Origin: Cristatella mucedo
Taxonomy: Eukaryota; Bryozoa; Phylactolaemata; Cristatellidae
NCBI GenBank assembly: GCA_009760855.2
Contig: WPIO01000020.1
Coordinates: 4,785,501-4,849,500, forward strand
Length of the DNA stretch: 64,000 nt
Direction of reading: 5' to 3'
Positions 22,396 to 32,841 of this stretch are shown here, piece by piece. The stretch's first letter is position 1, and every line of letters starts with the position of its first letter. Both the position numbers and the translations under genes were made by a program. Below the pieces are notes generated by a model. It worked only from the letters and a program-made list of their open reading frames with translations. It was not told the origin of the DNA and did not search any database.

Positions 22396-24974
22396 ACTTT
22401 GACAAGAAAGGAAGGCACGTTATCTCTGAACCAGACTTTTCTTGAATATATTCGTATAGTGTTCCTGTTCGTCTGGGATTTAGAGGAGCTAGTAAGGCTA
22501 GGAATTATGACATTTCAATTCGCACAAAACTCGGGCCATATACAGGAGAAGAAATAACGAATGTGGGTTTCATTTAGTTAAAGATCAGTTAAATTCACGT
22601 TAAATTGCGGACTCAAGTGTGATACATTTCCAAGTGTGCACCAGGCCAGAGTTGAACCTCATTGTAGCTCAGAATTCAGCTGTGTCAGCGGCACCTGACC
22701 AGTATTAGAAAGTCTGGATTGCAATAATTTTACAAGCGTTTACATGCTTAAATATGGCTTAGAGTATAGGGTATCGTGATTTGACCAACACCTTATCGCA
22801 AAAAATGCATGAAAGACTAAAATTTTCATCAACCGTCCTGATTTGAATACTATGGGATCCATCGTTGTTTTATGGTTGGAGTAAAACAAAAATATTCGCA
22901 AGACATTCTCGATCTGACAGAGACTGCATTTACAATCAAAGTGCACTAGCCCATATAAGTCAGTCAAAGTGACATGGGTGGAGATCACCATCCTTGCTTG
23001 GTCTACATTTGGAATACAATCTTACGGCATAGAGAGGGTGAAAGAAACATTAGCGAAGCATGACGACCGAATTCCGTAATAATTTTGAAATCGAAGTACT
23101 ATTATCAGACCAATAGCCAGTTAGTTAATTGACCTGAAAGCAAGTCACTCAAAATCCGTACGGTGTCATTGCAGGCATACATTCATGAGCGGTAGTAATA
23201 AGGACAGCTGGGGAGAGATTAGATTCTTGTATTCCTCCTCTAATCTTCTGCTTCGTTCCTTGTCTGGCATTCAATCGCAGTTGAGCAGTTTGGCACTTTT
23301 CTACCCCTAATGTCATTGCTAGCTTTTACACACTCCCCCTCTTGCTCTTGTTTTGCCAAGGGATACAGTGCTTGCCTTCAATTATCATAATCGTCATCTT
23401 GAGCCCTTCTGAACATGCCCTGCACTTGGAAGTTAGACATTAAGGTCTCTTCCACTGAAAAGAAAGTGAATTAAATCTACAAGTATTACGAGCTTTGTTA
23501 CTGGTTATCAACTAAGATAGGCTGGTAATCACTAGATAGACTTGAGGTAATGCACCTTGCTTGTTTCTTTTGATCTGCTTTATAAATCACAATCGAAATC
23601 CGAAAATGCATCTTGATAATAACCAAAATGTTCAGGAAGTAATCTAGTTCTTGCTTATCAAACATTGTGGCGCCAGCATTCACAGTAACTTCAAAATTAA
23701 ATAAGCAAGCTCTGCATTAGGGTAGAGACCCAATTAGACTTCCTGAGCAGATCTTTTGCTATGGCTACACGGCCACGTGCACTGTATTGAGAAATACCAT
23801 CACCATTACCAAAGCAAGTCAATTTTTTTCCTCAACCTTTAACAGTTTGGAGAATTCTATATGAAAAATTAGCAAATTGTTGCGACGGGGCTGTAATGGA
23901 GACTAATCAGCAAGTTTACCTTTTATCTGATACCAATAAAGGTGTTTGCGGCACTGGGCATTGCCATGTGCATGTTCTACTAATCTTAAAGATTTCAGTA
24001 TCTCTACCTAATGCCGCAAAACAACAATTTTTTCAGAAAAATGTTTGATTAGGTTATACATTTAATCAAGACCTGTTTATAAAAAGTTGCGTAATTTAAA
24101 TGTCAACTGCTGGAGGCCCGGCGATAGTGGCTGAGAGGTGCAGGTGGCCGTGGATGTGGAGCTAACCCGTTTGAACTATTAAACAGTTACTAACATTTGA
24201 AAAACTCTGAAAATTCTGCTTTACATTTTCAGGAACCATTAAAGTTCTTAACCGGCTCTCAGATCCACTCTATGGTGATTAAGATTGTGAAAATTTGCTG
24301 AGTAATGCATCTCGCTTATAAGACAATTAAATCGACCAGCATGAGCTGCCCAAATAGCTTTTCCCTGCTACATCGATGACAAGGAGCTTACTCTTGTTAA
24401 CACTCTGCAGTATTCTCAATAAGATCTTAATAATCCAAATAATCCAAATAACTTCAATGAAAAGCCTTATTCTTACAGCTAGCAAGTTTTCGTTCGCTAT
24501 GCTTGGAGTAGTGATATTAGCGTTGGCATCACTTCTTTCCTCGGCGTTTCTTTAAGCTAAAAATTTTAAAGATGTCTGTAATGTATGTGCCCGTCTCAGT
24601 TGGCCTATTTATCAAGCCGAATTAACCATTTTCAGCTGGGATAGCTGGAGCTCAACGAATATACCAGCAGAGAGAAATCAAGAAAACTAATACCTCGTGC
24701 AGCAATGGCGGCATCGGGTGGCTATGACGGATTCGCAGTTTTTGGCATCAGCAGGACATCAATTTCGTAGTGGCAAAAATATCACAACAGGGAGTTTTTT
24801 TTAGCCCCCAACTCTTCCTAGAATTTAAATCTGCCGCCATCCTTTTAAGTCGACAAGAACTTAATTCAATAGTTACCAAGTGGTAACTTGTAAGGGAGAA
24901 AAGGCTAAAATATTACTGAGTAGTTCGTATACACATAATGATGTAAGGTCAAACTGCGCCAGGATCTGGTTTCT
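22396..24974. other. AT-rich stretch with no recognised gene
   Basis: No coding frame longer than about 80 codons, no clear repeat family and no microsatellite. Composition is markedly more AT-rich than the 6-20 kb region. Confidence 0.5.
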
Positions 24975-25106
24975 GGGTAGTTTTGGCCGAAGAGTAAGAT
25001 GTTTGATTTTGCCGATCAAGTTCACGGGCTTGAACTCCAGGGCATACATAAAGCACCTGGATGAAGATTATGTTCTCTAAGGCCGCTTCTCAAAAGAATT
25101 TTATAG
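24975..25106 (+). mobile_element. Degraded SINE-A copy
   Basis: TTCACGGGCTTGAACTCCAGG (box B side), AAAGCACCTGGATGAAGATTATGTTCTCTAAGGCCGCTTCTCAAA (tail) in the family order. Confidence 0.6.
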
Positions 25107-26211
25107 TTGCATTGTCGATATATATTGGTGAAAGTGGAAATATCAATATCGTTAAACTGATAAACGTAAATTCATTGTGATTTTGCTATAGCAATACAAG
25201 AAAAAAAAGGAAATTTATATGAAAACCACGCAGCAGCATTTAGCTTGGCAAATTGAGTGTTAGCGGCTTTTCTTGAGCCTTGACAATACAAAATGGCAGT
25301 ACTAAGACCGGAAGAGCAAAGTTAAAAATCAAGATCTTTAAGCTATCGTTGTAGTAAGTCAAGACATTAATCGATCTTTCTGATTAGCTGTAGGGAAGCT
25401 GAAGCTCTGGCGGCCGTTTGAAAGTCTATAGTGTTACGAGCATAGGATAAAGACCTCTTTAGCTCACCCTTATTTAAAAGTATAGCGTTTTAAAACCAGA
25501 AGCGCCCTGTGAGTTTACCGTGCTAATTTGGGAGTTATTCACGATTTTCAAGGAATTTATCTTTATATAAAATATGCCACAACCAATCCACCAAATAAAA
25601 AATTATGATTTTTGTAGCATGCTTACCATAAGACCTTAATAGATTGTAATTAACAATCCACCTAATCAAAATTTGAAACTGTGTTGCCATAACTTCTGAC
25701 AGTCAAAACTTGTTTTGTATATTATTCTGAGTAATTCTCAGTAATCCCGCAGTGCCACTGTGGAGTAGGATAGGGGTATAATTGATTGGCGCAGGATAGT
25801 TCGACTGTCTTTACGAACCGAAATTAAGTCAAGTTAAATAAGGCCGTATTATAATGTCCCAAGTTCGAACTAGCGAAAGTCCCAACAATTTCAAGCATGC
25901 AAGAGGATCGCATAAGCACGTGAGATCCCGGCTGTCTTTTGGATACATAAATTACATTTTGAACTCAAAATATGTGGCTGTCTTTGAGATACAGAGCTAA
26001 GAATATGATTTCAAAGGCCATGGAGTGAGAGACGACCAAGAAAGAACATTAACACCCCGTGAATACAGAATTTCATAGTTAGCAAAGAGTAAAATCACCT
26101 AACGTAGTGATACCAACTCAATACTTGCTCGAGCACCATCAAATGCAACGTCTAAGTGGTGAATTTTTCATAACCAGGCACCTCGGGGATTAGAAAGCAA
26201 CTGCAGAAATA
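25107..26211. other. No recognised gene
   Basis: AT-rich sequence with no supported feature. Confidence 0.45.
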
Positions 26212-26917
26212 CTACATCCACAGTTGTCTGTGCATTTGTAACATCCCATTTTGACTTGTGTAACTAACTGCTTGGTCTGCCGGCCGGTGCATCTAGGAGC
26301 ATACAGTTGCTGCAAAACTCGGCAAATACACTTGCCTGTCTTGAGCGTCACAGTTGACGCACAACAACACCTCTCGCTAACATGTACTGGCTTCTGACCA
26401 AGCAGTGTACCTACTTCAAGTTTCTGTCAATCACTTTTACATCCCTTCATTCTCTGCCAAAAGTATTACTATCAGAATTACTCCCCCCCCCCCACAATGC
26501 TTGGAGTCATATCAAGCACTTTTCTGGCTACATTAGTTAAGCTCTACCTCATGAGAACCTCAAATTCTTTAGAGACAGCGCCTGTAATTCTTATGCTCTC
26601 AAAATGGGGAGCTCACTTCTCACTGACTTCAACGTATGATGACATTTAAAATAAGCTACAAATGCACCTGCATGGGTAGTGTGATTTGTCCTTTGCTTGC
26701 TTATACGCGCTGGGACTGAGCATGTTACCACTAACCACACTTACAAATTGAAAATGTACATACTGCTTTTAGCCATTTAGTGCTTGCTGACATCGTGTAT
26801 GTTACCACTAACCAATTTATCACGATTCCTTCACAGAATCTGTTAACTGCCAAGAAAGATACATTTCCGTGAGGGTGAAATACAAATGTATTGTGTTATT
26901 AGTACTATTATTATAAG
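26212..26917 (+). mobile_element. Strongly degraded LINE-A fragment
   Basis: Keeps GTTGCTGCAAAACTCGGC, the counterpart of TGCAAAACTCTGCAGCT, then ACCAAGCAGTGTACCTACTTCAAG and TTACATCCCTTCATTCTCTGCC, and ends with an ATT-rich tail. It is one of the oldest copies, with a C run near 26485. Confidence 0.7.
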
Positions 26918-28329
26918 GTTGACGAAAGAGTTTGTGCGCCATGTTAAAAATTTGATTTGTATATTCTTTATAAATTTACAATAATAATATATTTAACATT
27001 ATGGCACGCGAACTTTTTTCTCAATCTTGTGTTTGATTTTTTGCGTTGGAATTTTTCGATTATCATTCGGTCATTCACTTGTAACTTGAGTAGCGAAAGC
27101 TTAAGAAGCTTTCGTCGTGCATTTTTGCATGAAGTGATTGGTAGATTTTAAAGCTCAGATATCTCAGATGTATGTATCTTATAAAAGTATAGCTATCTTT
27201 TGGTTGCCATTCTTATGGTTGACTTGAAACTATTCGTCCATACTCACATTCTTTTCGATTTATCATTAAGTACAATATATTCCTTACTTTGATGCATGAG
27301 ACATACAATTATACTTGTATTTGGATCCCTACTGCCTTCTATATTGTTGTCAAACTCTGTCAACTTCTTTAGAGAATGCATTCCCGAAGTCTGCGCTTGG
27401 ATGCCTGTAAACGGTCGCCTATACTGGATGCGCCCGAACCACCTGTAGCGACCAGCGACTTGTATGTACTGCAAGAGGGCACGGGGCATGCTGGCAGCAG
27501 CCGAATAATGTAGCGACGAGAATTCAAAAACCGTGAATAAATTAAGGCTTAGTTTTTTCCAGGTTCAAAGAATGGAACCCGTTGTCGCTATTTCAACAAA
27601 TAAACAAGAGCCACTCAGAACCGGGCTCAAGTTATGACGAGGTCAGTCAAGCACGAACAAAACTAACGTTTGGGAAACCAAATAAAGGCAAAGATAAGAG
27701 AGCCAGAACCAATCTTAAATATACCATTGCAAGATGGGGATGTGAGAAAACCCGATGTATAGAAAACAACCGGGCTTCCACCGAACAAACCAATAGCCAT
27801 ACTGATTAGCTTTTCAATTAACATCGTGATAATAGCTTTTTCAATGCGGAATCCGATATGTGACAAACAAACTCACTGAATTAATAATGCAACAAAATTT
27901 TTGTAACCAAATCAATCGCTGATTGAGTACCCATGTCGTCGCCTTGGCTAAGCACCAGTCCAGGCCCGAAAGCAACACATTGAAGCTTGCGGAAAGAGAT
28001 AATCGTTGTGCCTCGTACCTGTCACGGGCAACCGGAAATCAGGCTGACCAGCTCAATCGGATACCTTTTTCCTAGGCTATTGTGCGCGTTGGAACAAAGC
28101 TACGCGACAGCGTCCTTTTTTATTAAATAATCTTAAAGCACATTAAATTGTAGATATACACTTTAAAGATTATAAATTGAGCTCACTATCAAAACTTAAA
28201 ATTGCAACAAACTGTAATATTGTGATACATATTTTCTCTTATAAGATTGAAATCATAATACTTTAAATAAAAACAAAAATTATAAATTGCCTAATTATTA
28301 AAAATTATGAAATCTTATAGATAGGTTCT
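26918..28329. other. No recognised gene; two inverted repeats
   Basis: Holds imperfect inverted arms at 26919-26946 and 26994-27025 and a perfect 9-base stem at 27094-27114 (see findings). A minus-strand open frame at 27244-27489 and a plus-strand frame at 27582-27809 resemble nothing known to me. Confidence 0.4.
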
Positions 28330-29063
28330 CCATGTCTTTACCTTAGTAAATTGGTCAATGATGTCATCAAAATTGAACTTCCTCAAATATTCTCTTTCAT
28401 TGCTTATAATTGCAAAATGGCTTAGACGGTCTTGCCCTGTGAAACAATGAGATTAAGATCGAATAAGTTTTAACATGCTGAAACGCAGCTCACAGCTGGC
28501 TATCGATACCACAACCTTCAGAATAATTTCGAGAGAAATGAGTCAATTTAGAAGTACATCATCTCCAGATGCAATATTAGAATGTAGAAGATAGATGAAC
28601 ATTTTAGGTATGTTTTTCATTTGCACCCTAAGCAAGACTTTGCAATCTTCAATCCTCGTTATTAGTCCTTCGCCATTGACCTCGTTATCGTAAAACAATT
28701 CAAAATGCATGCAACTTTCATGCAATTCTTCTAAATCCATGTCGGAGAGAAGAGTCTAAATATCTAGTAAGGATTCACATATTATCTTACGTATTTTATT
28801 CTCAAAAATCGTGTCGATATCTCTTGTTGAAGACGATTAATTACGGTTTTCATGACCCGCATAATTTCGTCGTGGGCTGCAAATCTGGCGTCTTGTGTCT
28901 CCGAACATAATCTTACGTCGCCTTGCTCTTCTTTCAATTTAATCACCCCAAGCTGCGCATTTATCTGTGGCAATTTTTCAGAATTTTCATTCAAATAGCT
29001 GTAAATTTTGATTAGTTCTTGCTTGAGGAATTCAAGATCGGCTGCTGCTTTTCTAAGATTCAT
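28330..29063 (-). pseudogene. hAT transposase relic (DUF4371/ZMYM-like), C-terminal half
   Basis: Minus-strand relic of a hAT-superfamily DNA transposase. Upstream it reads VRLCSETQDARFAA, close to the hAT signature around the conserved RW (LC-TRW). Downstream it reads VVSIASCELRFSMLKLIR, then a stop, then GQDRLSHFAIISNE and FNFDDIIDQF. The SxASxExxFSxLKxI plus RLS-LA-LS-E order is the C-terminal dimerisation region (hATC) of DUF4371-type hAT transposases. There are in-frame stops, one near 28543 and one between the LKLIR and GQDRLS segments, so it is dead. The N-terminal half and terminal inverted repeats are not seen. Confidence 0.8.
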
Positions 29064-31321
29064 CGCATGATACTCACATGGTTTCTATATTCAGTCAATA
29101 TTGCCGAGAATGGTATTCCAGAATTCCTGTCAAACTGTAAAGTTAAAATTTAACATGCTTGAAAGTGACAGTGGCGATTAACTTATGATTTCAGAACTCA
29201 TCGATAGGTCTTCTGATATGTAGCGCATTTGAACGACGATAGTACAACGATGAAAGGCCCTCACGACGATACTGAATAAGCAGATCATGAATAGCCCACA
29301 AACCTAAAGCCGCAGGCTGTCTGCTGGGGTAGACCGCGGCACACCGGAAACCAGCAGAAGCCATAAGCGTTTAGATATTGTTACCCGTGTGACCTCTCAA
29401 GTTGGCAGGTTGGCGATCGCGATAAAATAAATCAGCGAAGCGGTTCCCACATTAGTCAGAGCGCGCCTGAGAAGCGCCCGGCCAGAAGCCTCCTCCTCCG
29501 CGGTCCGACTCCGCTTCCTCTGGCACGCCCTACGACATTCGTTTATTGCCATAATGATGTATGCAGCCGTGCGCCGATAATTTACCTAGCTGTGAGCTGA
29601 GCCCAAAACAGGCAAGGCCTAGCAGACAGGCGCTGCAACTTCTGACTTGATTCCTTCCAGCTCAGTGCACCCTGCTGCCCAGCAGTATCTTTGCTAGGTG
29701 TGACTTTAAAAATGCTTCAATAGTATCAATTTAGCGACATTCCATTTGAGCAACAACCCCCCCTCCCCCACCCGCTGACCCAGCGCCCAGAGCATAAGCC
29801 CCTGTAACCCTTCGGTACTCCACTTCCACCCATCAAAGGAATAATATCCAAAGACTCAATAACTCGAAATACCGATACAAACCAATAAACGGGCCAATTT
29901 GTGCGATGTTAAATGCAGCTCTCCGAAATAAAAGAGCTCTTCCCGGCTATTCTTTAGGCGCTAGGTGTCTAGGAGCTGCTTGATTGGCGCAAGGTTGCCT
30001 GTATGTATTGATCATGCGCTCTCCTCAATCAGTGGCTCCCAAGTCACGATCCCAAAATAAAAACACGTCTGCACAACGCACGAGCCACCTCCTGACCTTT
30101 GAAAGCTCCTCCACTTTTAAGTGAGCATTACCTCTACCATACAGGTCCTCGACGTAGTTTGGCAACTTGCTGAGGTTTCTAACTGAGACGGTATGTCCTT
30201 CATGTGCTTCAGCACTTGCTCCACGGACGATACCGCTCTGAGACCCCTTTGAATTGCAACCGCAACTCCCGGAGACTCAATTTGTCGGTTTCGGAGCAAA
30301 CCACTAGCTACAAATAAGCTGGCGTAACAACTGAACGAGAAATCCTAGCAAACTTTTTTGCACGCACTGCTTCATCTGCGCAGAGAAAGGTTAAACCATG
30401 GCTACAACGCATTAGCTTTTCGCGTTCAGGGACTTGCTCTGAACTCCCAAATATAGCTCGAGCCTATGAATCGCCGCCGTCGTTATTACGGTCGCGGTGT
30501 CCGTACGACGAACCCTGGGATTATTATTAGTCAGAATTGGTAGAAATGGAAGGCATTAGACATTAGAAGCAGCCTCTCGTTCACGACAGCCGGCCGATTC
30601 GGCTCCACGATCCCCACGATAAGGGGACGTAGTAGCCCAAACCGGTGGGAAATTGGCAAACAGTCGGCACCGATCTATCATTACCGTTGAAAGCGTAGAC
30701 GCAACTTGACGTCGCAAGTACAGATAAGGCGTCAGCGGCGATTCGATGCAGCACTATCCTAGGTCGTATAGTGCGCCACCCTTTTCCGCCGTGTTCTAAC
30801 GGCGGCTAGTGCCAAAAACAGAAGAATTAAGGCAGTTAGCTATAATTTGCAATTACGAGATCGTGCGACGGTTTACCGCACAGGCCGTGCACAAGGCCGG
30901 CGCCCTGAGACAGGGGGCAGGCAGTGAGCATTCAAGAATCGATACATCGGCACTGCAAGCTGACGTGAGCTGTAGGCCACATAGCCGTTGGTGTACATTG
31001 TGGCAGCTGTAGAACGCCTGTAACAAACAGTCCGGTAGTGTTAGACTTTTCTGCATTACAGATACGGATTTGATATGAGCTGAAGTACGAGCGCTCGTCA
31101 TCGCTGCCGCGGGTTTCTTTTACTGCTGGCAGCAACTGAGCGCTTTGGTGCAGCTCCCAAAAGTAGCCAGCGCCGCGCTACAAGAGGTCGGGGCGTCACC
31201 GCGTACTCGTCGCGCGTCGGCTGAGTCTAGAACCGCTACGAGCACGCACCTGTACTTGCGGCCTAGTTCTAGACCGGACGTGGCAGCAGCACGTCGCGTT
31301 CGTAACAGCATACAGCCGCCA
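29064..31321. other. No recognised gene
   Basis: Mixed composition with a more CpG-rich part at about 30.4-31.3 kb. Short frames of 60-105 codons exist but none is recognisable. The right edge is where truncated LINE-B begins. Confidence 0.45.
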
Positions 31322-31974
31322 TGGGATATCACTTCTATGCTGACGATACTCAGTTGTATTTGTCATTTAAACCGTCGGAATCTGCTGCAGCAACTGAAAA
31401 ACTGAATGCTTGCCTTGCCGATATTCGATCCTGGATGTCGGAAAACTTCCTGAAATTAAATGATGATAAAACCGAACTGCTTCTCATAGGACACCCTAAG
31501 CGTGTAGCTGGATTAAAAGGCTTTGCTGTTCTAATAGGTGATGCTATTGTGCGACCTTCAGCACGTGCTCGTAATCTAGGTGTCGTGTTCGACAGCTGCC
31601 TCAATTTTAAAAGCTTCATTCAGAAGACTGCCTCTACAGCTAGCCATCACATCCGATCCCTATCCAAGATTAGAAGCTGTCTCCCACAGTGGCTTGTAAA
31701 AAATTTAACTAGCTCTTTAGTTCTGTCTCGGCTTGATTATTTTAATTCCCTTTTGGCTGGGATGCCAAAGAAAGCTATTATGCCACTACAGCGGACTATG
31801 AATATGACTGCAAGGCTGGTCTTCAAGTCCCAGCGGTTTGAGCACGTGTCAACTCTGCTGAAAGAGCTAGGATGGTTGCCGGTTGAGCAAAGGATACAGA
31901 GCAAAGTTCTTACGCTGACCCACAAGGCCCGCCACGGCTTGGCTCCTTTGTACCTAGCTGAACTGCTGCATTAG
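31321..31974 (+). CDS. LINE-B reverse transcriptase fragment
   Basis: 217 codons of the reverse transcriptase of LINE-B, starting inside the domain. It contains FYADDTQLYLSF with the two catalytic Asp of motif C, NFLKLNDDKTELLLIG (motif D region), NLGVVFD and the C-terminal HKARHGLAPLYLAELLH. It needs the missing N-terminal endonuclease and fingers to work, so it is inactive. The frame stops at TAG where the copy at 50.0-50.4 kb has CAG (Gln before FQPVRAL), a one-base nonsense change. After it the same frame continues FQPVRAL and more stops follow. Nothing suggests host use. Confidence 0.85.
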   Translation: MGYHFYADDTQLYLSFKPSESAAATEKLNACLADIRSWMSENFLKLNDDKTELLLIGHPKRVAGLKGFAVLIGDAIVRPSARARNLGVVFDSCLNFKSFIQKTASTASHHIRSLSKIRSCLPQWLVKNLTSSLVLSRLDYFNSLLAGMPKKAIMPLQRTMNMTARLVFKSQRFEHVSTLLKELGWLPVEQRIQSKVLTLTHKARHGLAPLYLAELLH

Positions 31975-32392
31975 TTTCAGCCTGTTCGCGCCCTCTGGTC
32001 CTGTGTGGACAATTAATTAGCTGTCCCATTCCTCCGCTTAAAGACAGTTGGCGACAGAAGCTTTAGCTCTGCAGGTCCTAGACTGTGGAACTCGCTTCCA
32101 TAATTCTTACGCAACGACAACTACTCTCCAACTGCCGACTATGGCACATCTTTTTCAGCGGTCCTGAACTGCTACTTCTATGCTAATCACTACCTCAACT
32201 ACTCTCCTGACTCTGCTATGCTTACTACTTTCTCTTTGTTGCGTGAGACGAAGTCTCTTGGCTACCGAATGCATACCGAAAGGCGCTTAGGCTGTGAGTG
32301 CGCTATACAAAACTCTCCTGCGTAACACCCACATGGTCTTTATGACTTTGTGGAGTTACTGACAGAGATACATTACATTACATTACATTAGC
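31322..32392 (+). mobile_element. LINE-B copy, 5'-truncated, with (ATTAC)n tail
   Basis: L2/CR1-like non-LTR retrotransposon copy. It starts abruptly at the YADD box of reverse transcriptase and runs through the C-terminal part (ARHGLAPLYLAELL, then WNSLP) to a 3' end GCGCTATACAAAACTCTCCTGCGTAACACCCACATGG. It ends in the ATTAC pentamer tail at 32370-32392. The 5' truncation is typical of target-primed reverse transcription. Confidence 0.9.
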
Positions 32393-32648
32393 GAGTAGCA
32401 GATCAGCCTGTCTGTACATCGGCAACGGCTTTATCTGAGTCTTTCCGAAAAAGCTGCTGCTTTACCTGCTACATTTGCCGCTTACACCAAGGTCAAGTCT
32501 CTGCTCGAACGGTTGAGGTCACAGCCCAAGCGACAGCAGACTATATAGCGTACGAATCTAAAAGTGCCTCTGCAAAGACTGTAGTTTGTATGTATGTATT
32601 GTATGTCTGATAAGCCACTGGTGAGCTGTTAGAAGCACCACCGAGAGG
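32393..32648. other. Short unassigned stretch
   Basis: An open segment near 32460-32545 reads ALPATFAAYTKVKSLLERLR followed by SQPKRQQTI and a stop. Its composition is coding-like but I cannot assign it. Confidence 0.3.
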
Positions 32649-32841
32649 GGCCGGTGCACAGCCGTGGTCCGCCTGCGATGTGGTATGGACACAGGCCGGT
32701 AACCAGCTGGTGGCCAGATGGTGGATTCACCATCAGGGTCGGCCAGTGCACTGCTGTGGTCCCCGCCTTTGATGTGGCATGGACCAGCTGGTGGCCAGAT
32801 GGTGGATTCACCATCAGGGTCGGCCGGTGCACCGTTGTGGT
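32649..32841 (+). repeat. Minisatellite, about 80-92 bp unit, just over two copies
   Basis: GGCCGGTGCACAGCCGTGGT..., GGCCAGTGCACTGCTGTGGT... and GGCCGGTGCACCGTTGTGGT start successive units. Each full unit holds CCAGCTGGTGGCCAGATGG and TGGATTCACCATCAGGGT. The first unit carries an extra 11 bases. Confidence 0.92.
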
